This document shows, in pieces, positions 49,956 through 59,384 of a DNA stretch of 64,000 bases. The stretch lies in assembly GCF_900021165.1 (NCBI RefSeq), contig NZ_FCOQ01000030.1, positions 1-64,000 of the forward strand, read 5' to 3'. Origin of the DNA: Paenibacillus phocaeensis. GTDB taxonomy: Bacteria > Bacillota > Bacilli > Paenibacillales > Paenibacillaceae. The position numbers were made by a program, and so were the translations under genes. The notes below the pieces were generated by a model. That model had not been told where the DNA came from. It saw nothing but the letters and a program-made list of their open reading frames with translations, and searched no databases. Each line of letters starts with the position of its first letter. The stretch's first letter is position 1.

Positions 49956-51254
49956 ATGTCCAAAATTACATTTATCGGGGCAGGCAGCACGGTATTCGCC
50001 AAAAACGTACTGGGTGATTGCATGCAGACGCCCGCCTTGCAGGGGTTCGAGCTTGCTTTGTTCGATATCGACCATCAACGGCTGAAAGATTCGGAGAACA
50101 TGCTGAACAACTTGAAGCTCAGCAGCGGCAGCACATGCAGCGTGAAAGCCTACACCGACCGGAAAGAGGCGCTGAAGGGCGCCAAATACGTGATCAACGC
50201 CATCCAGGTCGGCGGATACGATCCCTGCACCATCACGGATTTCGAGATCCCGAAGAAGTATGGGCTGCGGCAGACGATCGCCGATACGGTTAGCATTGGC
50301 GGCATTTTCCGCAATTTGCGTACGATCCCTGTCATGCTGGACTTTGCCGCCGATATCCGCGAAGTGTGCCCGGATGCGCTGTTCCTTAACTACACGAACC
50401 CGATGGCTGTACTGACCAACGTGATGAATACATATGGTCAGGTCCGTACTGTTGGGCTCTGCCACAGCGTGCAGGTTTGCGTTCCTGGATTATTCGACAG
50501 CCTGGGGCTGGACCAGACAGGCGTTCAAGCGAAAATCGCCGGCATCAACCATATGGCCTGGCTGCTCGAGGTCACCCGGGACGGCGTCGACCTGTATCCG
50601 GAAATCAAACGCCTTGCGGCGGAGAAGCAAAAGCAGCCGCATCACGACATGGTCCGCTTCGAAATGATGCTGAAATTCGGCTATTATATCACGGAATCAT
50701 CGGAGCATAATGCCGAATATCATCCTTACTTCATCAAGCGGAACTACCCGGAGCTGATCGAACGGTTTCAAATCCCGCTGGACGAATACCCGCGACGCTG
50801 CGTCGAGCAGATTTCCAATTGGGAGCGCATGCGCGAGGAGTTGGTCGGCAACCGGGAGTTGCGGCACGAACGTACGCATGAGTACGCCTCTTATATCATG
50901 GAGGCCATCGAAACCAATGTTCCGTTCAAAATCGGCGGCAACGTGATGAACACCGGGCTGATCCCCAACCTGCCGAAGGAAGCCTGCGTCGAAGTGCCGT
51001 GCCTGGTGGACGCCAGCGGCGTCACCCCGACCTATGTCGGCGATCTTCCGCCGCAATGCGCCGCGTTGAACCGCACGAACATCAACACCCAACTGCTGAC
51101 GATCGAAGCGGCCATCACCGGCAAGAAGGAGCATATTTACCATGCGGCCATGCTCGATCCCCATACTTCCGCCGAGCTGTCCATGGACGATATCGTCGCG
51201 ATGTGCGACGACTTGATCGAAGCCCACGGGGACTGGCTGCCGGCTTATCGCTAA
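49956..51254 (+). CDS. melA: Alpha-galactosidase, glycoside hydrolase family 4
   Basis: 432 residues, the usual MelA length. It starts with a dinucleotide-binding motif ITFIGAGSTVFAKNVLGD and shows the GH4 landmarks NYTNPMA, LCHSVQ (metal-binding cysteine and histidine) and GINHMAWLLE. GH4 enzymes need NAD+, a divalent metal and reducing conditions, and cleave alpha-galactosides such as melibiose by oxidation and elimination in the cytoplasm. AAAGGAGG lies 9 bases before the ATG. The 5' leader contains an AGCCGAG/CTCGGCT inverted repeat (49867-49873 and 49923-49929). Uptake could be served by the importer at 51380-54445, which converges on this gene. Confidence 0.92.
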   Translation: MSKITFIGAGSTVFAKNVLGDCMQTPALQGFELALFDIDHQRLKDSENMLNNLKLSSGSTCSVKAYTDRKEALKGAKYVINAIQVGGYDPCTITDFEIPKKYGLRQTIADTVSIGGIFRNLRTIPVMLDFAADIREVCPDALFLNYTNPMAVLTNVMNTYGQVRTVGLCHSVQVCVPGLFDSLGLDQTGVQAKIAGINHMAWLLEVTRDGVDLYPEIKRLAAEKQKQPHHDMVRFEMMLKFGYYITESSEHNAEYHPYFIKRNYPELIERFQIPLDEYPRRCVEQISNWERMREELVGNRELRHERTHEYASYIMEAIETNVPFKIGGNVMNTGLIPNLPKEACVEVPCLVDASGVTPTYVGDLPPQCAALNRTNINTQLLTIEAAITGKKEHIYHAAMLDPHTSAELSMDDIVAMCDDLIEAHGDWLPAYR

Positions 51255-51263
51255 AGCCAAAGA

Positions 51264-51292
51264 CGCGGGGGGAGAAGCGACTCTCCCTCCCG
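51264..51292 (+). terminator. Hairpin after melA
   Basis: GCGGGGGGAGA pairs with TCTCCCTCCCGC around a short loop, immediately after the stop. The T tract is weak; the A/T-rich second hairpin downstream may help. Confidence 0.55.
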
Positions 51293-51303
51293 CCTTCCGA
51301 AAT

Positions 51304-51347
51304 GAAAAAAAGCTCCTAAACCCGCCGCAGGGGCGGATTTAAGAGCT
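51304..51347 (-). terminator. Rho-independent terminator of the third sugar importer
   Basis: Minus-strand AGCTCTTAAATCCGCC (51332-51347) pairs with GGCGGGTTTAGGAGCT (51311-51326), followed by T7. Confidence 0.85.
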
Positions 51348-51379
51348 GACTTCGGACCGGGTCATCCGGCCTCTTTCGG

Positions 51380-52204
51380 TTATTTGACCGAACCGATCAT
51401 CCCGGCTACGAAGTGCTTTTGCATGACGAAAAATACGATGGCTGTCGGCAGCGTCGAGATGACGATCGCCAGCATGATCAGCCCGTAATCCGGCGAATAG
51501 CTGGAACCAAGCGTCGAAATCAGGAGCGGCACCGTCTGCTTCTGCGGCGTTTGCAGCACGATCAGCGGCCACATATAGTTGTTCCAGCTGCTCATGAACG
51601 TGATGATCGCCGCCGCCGCATACGTCGTCTTCATCGTCGGCACGTACACCCGGAAGAACATTCCCAGCTCGGACACCCCGTCGATGCGGCCTGCTTCGAG
51701 CAGCTCCTTCGGGAACATTTTCGTGCTTTGACGGAAGAAGAAGATCAGGAACGCCGTCGTCATGGTCGGCAGCACTACCGCGGCCAGCGTGTCGATGCCG
51801 ATGACCGGCACAAGATTGGTGATTTTGCCGAACATGCGGTAAAGCGGGACCATAAGAGCTGCGAACGGAAGCATCATCGACAGCAGCAGCACGTTAAATA
51901 CAACGTCCTTTGCCTTGCTGCGATAGATTTCAAAGCCGTAGCCGGCGAGCGAAGCGATCAGCAGCGCCAGCAGCGTCGTGGAGACGGAAACGACCAAAGA
52001 GTTTCTCAAAGCGGTCAAGATATCGACGGAATCCAGCAGGTTGCGCAAGTTCGCCATAAAGTGGGAGCCGGGCAACAGCCGCCCTCGGGTGACGTCGATG
52101 GACGGATTCGTCGAGCTGACGAGGATCCACAGGAACGGAAAGATCGAGATGAACGCCGCCACCGTCAGGAACAGATACATCAACCCTCGTCTCACCTTAA
52201 GCAT
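51380..52204 (-). CDS. Carbohydrate ABC transporter permease (MalG type)
   Basis: 274 residues with six membrane helices, an EAA-type loop (LLEAGRIDGVSELGMFFRVY) and the C-terminal QKHFVAGMIGSVK. It partners the permease upstream; its ATG (52204) overlaps that gene's end by eight bases, with AGGTGAG just before it. A GTG at 52213 is an alternative. Substrate unknown. The convergent melA and the general arrangement suggest an alpha-galactoside or a related oligosaccharide. Confidence 0.9.
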   Translation of the reverse strand: MLKVRRGLMYLFLTVAAFISIFPFLWILVSSTNPSIDVTRGRLLPGSHFMANLRNLLDSVDILTALRNSLVVSVSTTLLALLIASLAGYGFEIYRSKAKDVVFNVLLLSMMLPFAALMVPLYRMFGKITNLVPVIGIDTLAAVVLPTMTTAFLIFFFRQSTKMFPKELLEAGRIDGVSELGMFFRVYVPTMKTTYAAAAIITFMSSWNNYMWPLIVLQTPQKQTVPLLISTLGSSYSPDYGLIMLAIVISTLPTAIVFFVMQKHFVAGMIGSVK

Positions 52205-53099
52205 TCCGCTCACCTGCCACTTTGAATTGGATAACGGACAACACGATGATCATGACCACGATGGAATACGACACCGTTGCCGCATACCCAAAATCCGCCG
52301 AATATTTGAACGACAAATTATAAATGTATTGCGAGATCGTGGAGCTGGCGTTCCCGGGCCCGCCTTGGGTAATGTTCATGACTTCGTCGAACAGCTGCAG
52401 CGTGCCGATCGTCGAGGTGATCGAAGTAAACAGAATGATCGGCTTCAACAGCGGGATCGTGATCCGAAAAAACTGCGTAACCGCCGAAGCTCCGTCGATC
52501 TTCGCCGCTTCGTAAATCGCCGGCTCGATGTTTTGGATGCCCGATAAGTAAAAAATCATATTGTACCCGGTCCAACGCCAGGTGATCGCGATAATGATCG
52601 TAACCTTAGCCCAAAACGGATCGGTGATCCACGGAATCGGGTCGGACACCACGCCCAGATGCAGCAGCAGCCTATTGACGAGCCCGTCGCCCGCAAACAT
52701 ATATTTGAAAATAACCGAATAAGCGACAAGCGACGTGATGCAGGGCAGGAAGATCGCCGTGCGGAACAAGCTCTTCCCTCTCAAATTCCGGTCATTCAGC
52801 ATTACCGATAATACCAGCGCCAGCAGCACCATGAGCGGCACCTGCACGATCAGATAAATGAACGTATTTTGGACCGCCGTCAGAAACATCGAATCCGTAA
52901 ACAACCGCCGGTAATTGCCCAACCCGTTGAAAGTCAGGTTCGAACCGGTCCCGGTCTGGAACGAGAGCAGCAGCGCCTGAATCATCGGGTAAAAATAAAA
53001 CAGCGCGATCATCAACACAGCGGCCATAACGAACGACCATCCGACCCTGGAAGCTTTCCAGCGCAAGCGTATCAGCGCGAGTCCGGTTCCTCTTCTCAT
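52197..53099 (-). CDS. Carbohydrate ABC transporter permease (MalF type)
   Basis: 300 residues with six membrane helices. VMAAVLMIALFYFYPMIQAL, then LLLSFQTGTGSN, opens the protein, and the EAA loop is IYEAAKIDGASAVTQFFRIT. Its ATG overlaps the binding-protein TGA as ATGA, so translation is coupled. Second gene of the importer operon. As with the other sugar importers here, no ATPase is encoded. Confidence 0.9.
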   Translation of the reverse strand: MRRGTGLALIRLRWKASRVGWSFVMAAVLMIALFYFYPMIQALLLSFQTGTGSNLTFNGLGNYRRLFTDSMFLTAVQNTFIYLIVQVPLMVLLALVLSVMLNDRNLRGKSLFRTAIFLPCITSLVAYSVIFKYMFAGDGLVNRLLLHLGVVSDPIPWITDPFWAKVTIIIAITWRWTGYNMIFYLSGIQNIEPAIYEAAKIDGASAVTQFFRITIPLLKPIILFTSITSTIGTLQLFDEVMNITQGGPGNASSTISQYIYNLSFKYSADFGYAATVSYSIVVMIIVLSVIQFKVAGERNA

Positions 53100-54445
53100 T
53101 GCAATTGCGATTCGGCCTGAGCCTGGGCGTCGCGGATGACGCTGTCCACGTCTTTGCCGTTCAAGTAGTTCTGAATTTCGATGACCAGAATATCCTCAAT
53201 CGCGTACGTGTGCAGGCCGTAATTGACCTTCGGCACCTCTGCGGTCCATTTGGCGAAGTCGGCATAGATCTTCTGGCCGCCGAAGAACTCGTCGGCTTTA
53301 TCGTAAGCCGCCCCGCTGGACGCCGCCTTCAGCGAACCGATCGCGCCGATCTTCTCCAGCAGCTCGGAGTAAAATTCGCTGTCGGAGCCAAACGTTTCCG
53401 CCAGGAAATTCGCGGCCGCATTCTGGCCGTCCAGGTTCATCACGTACCAAGAGCTGCCGCCCAGGCTGGAGGCGTTCACCGAACCGGCGCTGTTCGCCAG
53501 CTTCGGCGTCGGCACGACCGCCCAGTTGCCGGATTGCGAGGCCTCCGCCTTGACGGAAGGCGTGATCCAGTTGCCGGTCGGCACCGTTGCAACATCCCCG
53601 TTGTTGAAGGCTGCCAGGAATTGGCTCCAGTCCGAATTCATCTTGACGATATTGGCGTCGAACATCGCTTTGTACGTTTCGAGCGCTTCCTTGATTACCG
53701 GATTGTCCGCCAGATTCGGCGTTTTGCCGTCCTCCTTCAGGTACCATGTTCCCGCCGACTGTGCCATCACGCGGATCAGCCCGAGATCGTTGGGGTCTTG
53801 AGTCAACATGTCTTTGCCGGTGGTCTCCTTGATTTTCTTGCCGATTTCGATGTACTTGTTCCAGTCGATATTCGTCAGGTCGTCCACGGTATATCCCGCT
53901 TGCTCTAGATAATCCGTCCGCACGTACAGCCCCGTTGCCCCGGAGTCGAACGGAACGCCGTATTGCTTGCTGTTAGAACTCGTCGGCCCGATTTTGTACT
54001 CCGCGAAATCCTCCGCCTTGATCGCGCCCGTCATGTCGCGGAATGCGTCCGGATAAGCCTGCAGGAAGTTTTGCGCCCGGTAATCTTCGATCAGCACGAT
54101 GTTCGGCAACCCTTTGGTCGTGCCCGAGTTCAGCCCGGTGTTCAGCTTCTGCACGATGTCTTCCTGCGCATACTCCACGATGTTGACCTTGACGTCCGGA
54201 TGCTTGGCTTCATACCTTTCTTTGGCCAGATTGAGCGCGGCGATATTAAAGTTCGGATCCCATGCCCATACGGTGATTTCCTGGCTGCCTTGCGAACCGC
54301 CTCCGGCGTTCCCTGCACCTTCATTGGCCGTATTGCCCGTGTTCCCCGCATCCCCCGAATTCCCCGCATTGCCCCCGCCGGAACAAGCGGACATGGCCAG
54401 CACAAGCAGCATGCCGACGAGCATGAGCCTCAAGCTTTTTTTCAT
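53096..54445 (-). CDS. Extracellular sugar-binding lipoprotein (family 1)
   Basis: 449 residues. The lipoprotein signal ends LVLAMSACSGGG and is followed by an Asn/Gly/Ala-rich flexible tether. The mature domain starts EITVWAWDPNFNIAALNLAK and has IVLIEDYRAQNFLQAYP, FDSGATGLYVRTDYL and VATVPTGNWITPS. It delivers an oligosaccharide to the two permeases downstream. I take ATG 54445, 7 bases after GGAGG; ATG 54451 is only one base from it. A weak cre-like palindrome (54490-54503, 11 of 14) lies upstream, in the 192-base gap after the kinase gene. Confidence 0.89.
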   Translation of the reverse strand: MKKSLRLMLVGMLLVLAMSACSGGGNAGNSGDAGNTGNTANEGAGNAGGGSQGSQEITVWAWDPNFNIAALNLAKERYEAKHPDVKVNIVEYAQEDIVQKLNTGLNSGTTKGLPNIVLIEDYRAQNFLQAYPDAFRDMTGAIKAEDFAEYKIGPTSSNSKQYGVPFDSGATGLYVRTDYLEQAGYTVDDLTNIDWNKYIEIGKKIKETTGKDMLTQDPNDLGLIRVMAQSAGTWYLKEDGKTPNLADNPVIKEALETYKAMFDANIVKMNSDWSQFLAAFNNGDVATVPTGNWITPSVKAEASQSGNWAVVPTPKLANSAGSVNASSLGGSSWYVMNLDGQNAAANFLAETFGSDSEFYSELLEKIGAIGSLKAASSGAAYDKADEFFGGQKIYADFAKWTAEVPKVNYGLHTYAIEDILVIEIQNYLNGKDVDSVIRDAQAQAESQLQ

Positions 54446-54637
54446 TTTCATTCCTCCCCCTGCTCTTTTCGTGATTGAAGTACCCATCAAGAAAGCGCTT
54501 CCTGTATTCGCTTATAGGATAGCATCACGGCAAAACGAGCCGTTAGGAATATCTTTGTGCGGTTTGGCTTTTTTATTGTCCGTTCCTTGAGTGCGGATTT
54601 ACCGAACGGGTCATTTTTTTGGATTTTGGTAATTTCT

Positions 54638-56428
54638 TTAGACGGCATCCCCAGCGGCCACCGGTCTCCTAAGGAGCGGCAGCACGATGCGAACTTGGGT
54701 TCCTTCCCCTATCGCGCTGGCAATATGGACGCCGTAAGACTCCCCGTACAGCAGCTTGATCCGGTTGTTGACGTTTTGAATGCCGATGCCCGTAAACAGC
54801 TGGCGCCGGCTTTTCGGATGATCGGGCAGGCCGGCATCCGGTCCCAGCTCCATCCCGTCTCCGTTGTCCGCCACCTCGCATACGAGCGCGTTATCCGTCT
54901 TGGAGATCATGATGTAGATCGTTCCTTCGTTTTTTACGTTAAAAGCATGGAAAAAGGCGTTTTCGATAAACGGTTGAAGGATCAGCTTGGGCACTTCGTG
55001 ATGGAGGCAATCGGGCGCAACGAAATAATTTACCTTGACCCGGTCGCCGTAACGGACATGGTTGATGAACACGTAATTTTTCAGGTTCTCCAGTTCCTGC
55101 TCGATCGTAATCGTTTCGCTGGCGTTGCTGATCGTATTCTGCAGCAGGGAAATCAGCGCGTTGATCGTTTCGGCGGCGGTTTCCTTGCTGCCCTTTTGCA
55201 CCAGCATCTTGACCGAAGCCAAGGTATTGTACAAAAAATGCGGGTTAATCTGCCGCTGCAGCGCGTCCAGCTCGGCGTTCCGCTGCTCTTTCTGCGTCTC
55301 CAGCAACCTGCGGATGTAATCGTTCAATTCGTCCAGCATATAGTTGAACGCTTTGCTAAGCTCCCTGACCTCATAACTGCCGCTGACCGTGATGTAGTTG
55401 CCAAATTCTTTTTTCGTGATCGTCGACATCAGCCGGACCAGACGGGTCAGCGAAAGCGTCAGCCTGCGGGAAATCAAAAATACGACGAGCAGCGCGCCCG
55501 CGATGATGATCAGGCAAATGAGCGCCACCTGGCGGATATTGATGATCTGCCCGGCCGTGTAGCTGCGGTCGATCAGATTCACAAGGTACAAATCGTAGGA
55601 GGGTAAGGCATTGGCCAATACGATGTGTTCTTTCCCGAATACGGTGCTGTTCCGGTATTCCGACCGCCCCTGCATGAGCGTTTGAACTTCGCCCAGCAGT
55701 TCCGGCGCCTTGTCCCCGATGAGCTCCGCACGGTTGCTGGATACGACGGTGCCGGACGGATCCAGAACAAGCACGTCGTTGCCTTCGCTCGTAAAGTTGG
55801 CATAAAACCGCTTGAACTCCGCTTCCCGGACCGCGATATACAGCATCCCGTAACTGAGTCCGCTCGTCCGATCGACCAGCGCTTTGGAAGCGATGATAAA
55901 CCGCTCCGTCCCTTCCGCCCCTTTGCGTTCATCGTATTGGTACAATACGCGCCGCGGTTCGGCTGCGGTATGCCGGGTCAGCGGATCGTCGGCGAGCTCC
56001 GTTGCCTGAACCGGCCAGTAATTCAAATCGCTCGAATAGCTGCGGCCATTCACCCCGATGATCGTAACGGCCACATCGTAGGCCCCCAGGTTGGACGTGA
56101 TCTGCTTCATCTGTTCCGCCATGCGGTAATACACCTTCGACATCGCAACGGAATCGAGGTCTCCGCCGGTCAAATAGGTTTTCACCGTGCCGCTTTGCGC
56201 CGCGAAAGTGACCGCGTTCACGATGGAATCGTTGAAGGAATCCAGGCTGGTGTTGATTTGGTTCAGCACTTTGCTGTTGGTGATGCTGAACGTTTCGGCG
56301 AACAGCCGCTCCGCCATGCGGATCGTGATCAGCGAAGTGAGCAGGCATACCGCGACGATACTCACGGTCATGACGACAAACAGCTTGGAGATCAAGCGCC
56401 GGGTACGAAATTTCTCCATCAGATTCAT
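54638..56428 (-). CDS. YesM-type sensor histidine kinase
   Basis: 596 residues. First membrane helix LFVVMTVSIVAVCLLTSLI, an extracellular sensor (about 35-290), a second helix (VALICLIIIAGALLVVFLI), HAMP, phospho-histidine motif INPHFLYNTLASV and ATPase motifs FIENAFFHA and VADNGDGMELG. Its ATG overlaps the regulator TGA as ATGA. Here the regulator gene comes first, the reverse of the two other kinase/regulator pairs. The gene is followed by a 192-base gap before the importer operon. Confidence 0.9.
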   Translation of the reverse strand: MNLMEKFRTRRLISKLFVVMTVSIVAVCLLTSLITIRMAERLFAETFSITNSKVLNQINTSLDSFNDSIVNAVTFAAQSGTVKTYLTGGDLDSVAMSKVYYRMAEQMKQITSNLGAYDVAVTIIGVNGRSYSSDLNYWPVQATELADDPLTRHTAAEPRRVLYQYDERKGAEGTERFIIASKALVDRTSGLSYGMLYIAVREAEFKRFYANFTSEGNDVLVLDPSGTVVSSNRAELIGDKAPELLGEVQTLMQGRSEYRNSTVFGKEHIVLANALPSYDLYLVNLIDRSYTAGQIINIRQVALICLIIIAGALLVVFLISRRLTLSLTRLVRLMSTITKKEFGNYITVSGSYEVRELSKAFNYMLDELNDYIRRLLETQKEQRNAELDALQRQINPHFLYNTLASVKMLVQKGSKETAAETINALISLLQNTISNASETITIEQELENLKNYVFINHVRYGDRVKVNYFVAPDCLHHEVPKLILQPFIENAFFHAFNVKNEGTIYIMISKTDNALVCEVADNGDGMELGPDAGLPDHPKSRRQLFTGIGIQNVNNRIKLLYGESYGVHIASAIGEGTQVRIVLPLLRRPVAAGDAV

Positions 56429-57990
56429 CGCTGTCCCCTCTTAACGAGCTGCTGCCTGCGGTATTCGCGCGGCGACATCCCCTTGAGCTTTTTGAATACC
56501 TTGGTAAAATAACTGGGATCCGAATAACCGACGCGATCGCTGATTTCCGAGATGGCGGATTCGTCCGAGCGCAGGAGCTCCATCGCTTTGGCGATCCGGA
56601 CCCGGTTCAAGTATTCGCTAAATCCCTCGCCGTTGTGAGTGGAGAAATAACTCGATAAATACGATGGATTAAAGTGGAAGTGCCGGCTTAACGCCCCTAA
56701 ATTCAGCGGCTCGGCGTAGTGCTCGTCGATGTATTCCAGCAGCCTCTTCATATTGCCTTCGCCGGGCAACGGGGCGAGGGCGGATACGAGCCGCTCCGCA
56801 TCGTCGAGAAACGCGTGCAGCGCCTTCACCGCATCGGCCGCATCCTGCGCTTCATCGATCGCTTTGAAGTACGCGTATTTCATCGCGTCCAATTCCTTCG
56901 CTTCACGCTGGATTTCCGCAACGGCTACCGTTACGTGGAACACGGCATTGCCCAGGAACGACTTGAATTCGAACGGGGATTGCCGGTAGTTCCCGGCCGC
57001 CTCCGCCGCAATTTCCCGCAGCTTCCGAAACACGTCCTCCACCTGCCCTTTCTTTAGTCCGGACAACAGTTCATTCAGGTCGCACGGGGGAACTTTTCGG
57101 GCCGGGGGAAGCTCTTCCGCCTGCATCACGATCCGTCCGGGAAAATAAAACCGGTAGGATAGCAGCCTTTGCCACTCCTCCCGGTACGCTTCGCCCAACG
57201 TTCGCAGCTCCGCGAAGCCGCCGCCAATCGCCCAAACCGCTTTCGGCACCGCCGTCGCTTGGGCCAGCGCAAACTCGCTTACCGTCTTCTTCAGCTCGGC
57301 CTCCTGGGCTTCGGGATAATTCAGCAGCAGCAACAGCCGCTTCCCCCCGGCGGAAATCGTGTGGGATTGCACCTGAATCGGCGACTCCCGCAGCTGATTC
57401 TCCAACTCCGCCACAAGGCCGACCAGATCGTCGTCAGGCTCCCCGGCAATCCGGCTTACGTCCGCGCCGACCAGCATCAACCGGTCATAAGGCAAATTCG
57501 CCGCCAGCCGCGCGTCCTCTTCTTCCGGCTCGTATCCGGCAATCAGCCGCTCCAACAGACGATCCAGCGGCGAATTCGCGTGCAAGGCTTCCCGCAGCGC
57601 GAATCCCGGGATTTTACGCGCGGTTTTTTGCAGCACCTGCAGCAGTTCCTCCGTCTCGAGTCGCGGCTTCAGGATATAATCCGCCACCCCGCTCTGAAAC
57701 GTGGAACGCACGTATTCGAATTCCCCGTAGCTGCTCAGCACGATCACTTCCACCTTCGGGTGCCCGGCTTTCAGCACGCGCGCGAATTCCGCCCCGTCCA
57801 TGACCGGCATCACGATATCCGTAATCACGATATGGGGCGAGAGCCGCTCCATCAGCTCCAGCGCTTCCTTGCCGTTCGCGGCCTCGCCGACGATCTCAAA
57901 CCCGTATTGCTCCCAGTTCAGATGGTGTCTGATCCCCTGCCGGACCAGCAGCTCATCATCGACGATCAAAATTCGGCACAACTCGTTCAT
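56425..57990 (-). CDS. YesN-type response regulator with AraC DNA-binding domain
   Basis: 521 residues. The receiver domain has VDDE (10-13), phospho-acceptor Asp58 in IVITDIVMPVMDG and a lysine in VADYILKPRL. A long linker leads to a C-terminal AraC pair (LSRHFHFNPSYLSSYFSTHN and ISDRVGYSDPSYFTKVF). First gene of the regulator-kinase-importer stretch. A perfect cre box lies 41 bases upstream, so catabolite repression acts on the regulator itself. The start ATG has AGGAGGGGGA about 7 bases upstream. Confidence 0.9.
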   Translation of the reverse strand: MNELCRILIVDDELLVRQGIRHHLNWEQYGFEIVGEAANGKEALELMERLSPHIVITDIVMPVMDGAEFARVLKAGHPKVEVIVLSSYGEFEYVRSTFQSGVADYILKPRLETEELLQVLQKTARKIPGFALREALHANSPLDRLLERLIAGYEPEEEDARLAANLPYDRLMLVGADVSRIAGEPDDDLVGLVAELENQLRESPIQVQSHTISAGGKRLLLLLNYPEAQEAELKKTVSEFALAQATAVPKAVWAIGGGFAELRTLGEAYREEWQRLLSYRFYFPGRIVMQAEELPPARKVPPCDLNELLSGLKKGQVEDVFRKLREIAAEAAGNYRQSPFEFKSFLGNAVFHVTVAVAEIQREAKELDAMKYAYFKAIDEAQDAADAVKALHAFLDDAERLVSALAPLPGEGNMKRLLEYIDEHYAEPLNLGALSRHFHFNPSYLSSYFSTHNGEGFSEYLNRVRIAKAMELLRSDESAISEISDRVGYSDPSYFTKVFKKLKGMSPREYRRQQLVKRGQR

Positions 57991-58030
57991 GTCCGTCCCC
58001 CTCCTGCCGTTTGAATTCCAACTTTCAATT

Positions 58031-58044
58031 TGACAGCGTTTTCA
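58031..58044. promoter_or_regulatory. CcpA-binding cre box (perfect consensus)
   Basis: On the minus strand TGAAAACGCTGTCA matches TGWAANCGNTNWCA at all 14 positions, upstream of the response regulator at 57990. A possible TTGAAG-17-TGAATT promoter lies just above it. Confidence 0.75.
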
Positions 58045-58095
58045 CAATTCAAAACACTCTTGGCATTTCTTCAACCGGAACCCTGAACCGAAAAT

Positions 58096-58280
58096 CTAAC
58101 GCTTAGGAGTAACGCTATTTGCGCCAAAACGGGGGCTTTCAAGTTGTAACGCTTACGAGAGAGCTTATTTCCCGGTTTTTCTTCAAAAAAGAGGCGGGTT
58201 CGCATCCATAAGCTCGCTGAGCAGCGTTAGAAATGGAAGTCCCCTTTTTTTGCCCAAATAAGCACTCTGGCAAGCGTTAG
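58096..58280. repeat. 185-bp palindromic cluster of four 50-bp repeat units
   Basis: Two direct units begin with TAACGCTT at 58097 and 58147; two inverted units end with the complement at 58230 and 58280, so each pair is spaced exactly 50 bases. Shared features are YTAACGCTT, a GAG block, GCTTATTT and a run of C/G then A. The two halves pair along nearly their whole length. It looks like a REP/BIME- or MITE-like non-autonomous intergenic repeat. The rest of 57991-58367 shows the regulator promoter and a weak hairpin (58339-58363). Confidence 0.7.
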
Positions 58281-58367
58281 CGTAAATACGAACCGTTTGG
58301 GGGATAGGTCGACTGACTGGGCTTGGGACGGTAAACGGACGGCTCTTCGCCGCCCGTCTCCCTCTCC

Positions 58368-59270
58368 CTACCGCAGATTCAGCCGATAATTCACCGCGTA
58401 TTCCGCCTCTTTGAACCCTTCCTGAAGATATAACGCCTTGGCCCGTTCATTTTCCGCGTTGACGCACAGGATCGCCCGGTTATATCCGTTATCGCAGCCA
58501 AATGCCAGCGCCCGGCGCAGCAGAAGACGGCCAAGTCCTTTCCCCTGATACTCCGGAAGCAGCGCCAGCGGGCCGATGTTCATGATCGGCGCATCCAGAT
58601 ACTCGTCGTCCGCACATCGAACAATCCCAACCGGACGTCCCTCATGGACCAAGAACAACATGCCCCCGTTCAAATAATCGGACTCCGCAGGATATTTGGC
58701 CACCATGTCCGGTGTAATCGGCGTCTGGCTGCCTTTCAGTTGGGCGAAGCCGGCATTTCGCACAACGCACCAGGCTTCCTCGTCCTCCCCGGGGCGAAAC
58801 GCTCGGATGCCGTAGCCTTCCGGCAGCTCATAGGATGCGGGCTCCAGCGGTTCGTTCACCAGGAGAAAGGAATACCGTTCCACCTGAAACCCAAGCTGGG
58901 CCACGATCTCCATCAGGCCGGGATTCACGGACGGCACAAAGATGAACATCGCTTCCAAGCCGGTGCCATGCCTTACGATCTCGTCAAGCAACCGCCGGTA
59001 TACTGCCGGGTCCCCGCTCTCGCTATGCAAAATGCGAAACCGCGCCTGCTTGCCCTTGCGCTGGTACGCATCGGCGATGATCGAGACGGCGCCGACCACT
59101 TCCCCTTCCTCAGTTACGGTTAGGTAGGTTGGATGCTCCTTATGAATTTGGAATTCAGCCAAATCTTCTTCATATAAGTAAGAGTCATCCACCTCCTGCC
59201 GATGCTTCCGGCAATACGCCTTGAAGTCCTCCAGTCGCTCTGAACTTAAGGCCACTATACGTATGTCCAT
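58368..59270 (-). CDS. Tandem-domain GNAT family N-acetyltransferase
   Basis: 300 residues, twice a single GNAT domain. The C-terminal half is a complete domain, with the acetyl-CoA loop LLPEYQGKGLGRLLLRRAL and then VNAENERAKALYLQEGF. The N-terminal half has GNAT-like strands (VTEEGEVVGAVSIIADAYQR) but no clear Q-x-x-G-x-G loop, so it is probably structural or inactive. The substrate amine is unknown. GGAGG lies about 7 bases before the ATG. It is divergent from the deaminase-like gene, with 114 bases between them. Confidence 0.86.
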   Translation of the reverse strand: MDIRIVALSSERLEDFKAYCRKHRQEVDDSYLYEEDLAEFQIHKEHPTYLTVTEEGEVVGAVSIIADAYQRKGKQARFRILHSESGDPAVYRRLLDEIVRHGTGLEAMFIFVPSVNPGLMEIVAQLGFQVERYSFLLVNEPLEPASYELPEGYGIRAFRPGEDEEAWCVVRNAGFAQLKGSQTPITPDMVAKYPAESDYLNGGMLFLVHEGRPVGIVRCADDEYLDAPIMNIGPLALLPEYQGKGLGRLLLRRALAFGCDNGYNRAILCVNAENERAKALYLQEGFKEAEYAVNYRLNLR

Positions 59271-59384
59271 GTTGGTTCCTCCGTTCTATGTATTCGATCG
59301 TATAGGATTCGTCGTGTGTTTTCTCACTTCCCTCATCGCCATCACCATGCTAGGATACCGTTAATCAGGATGGAGGTGGTGCGG

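Noticed and set aside
49956..51254. Lactate/malate dehydrogenase
   Set aside because: The N-terminal dinucleotide fold is shared, but CHS and GINH motifs and the length are those of GH4 alpha-galactosidases.
54490..54503. Fifth cre box upstream of the third binding protein
   Set aside because: AGAAAGCGCTTCCT matches only 11 of 14 positions; mentioned with the gene but not called.
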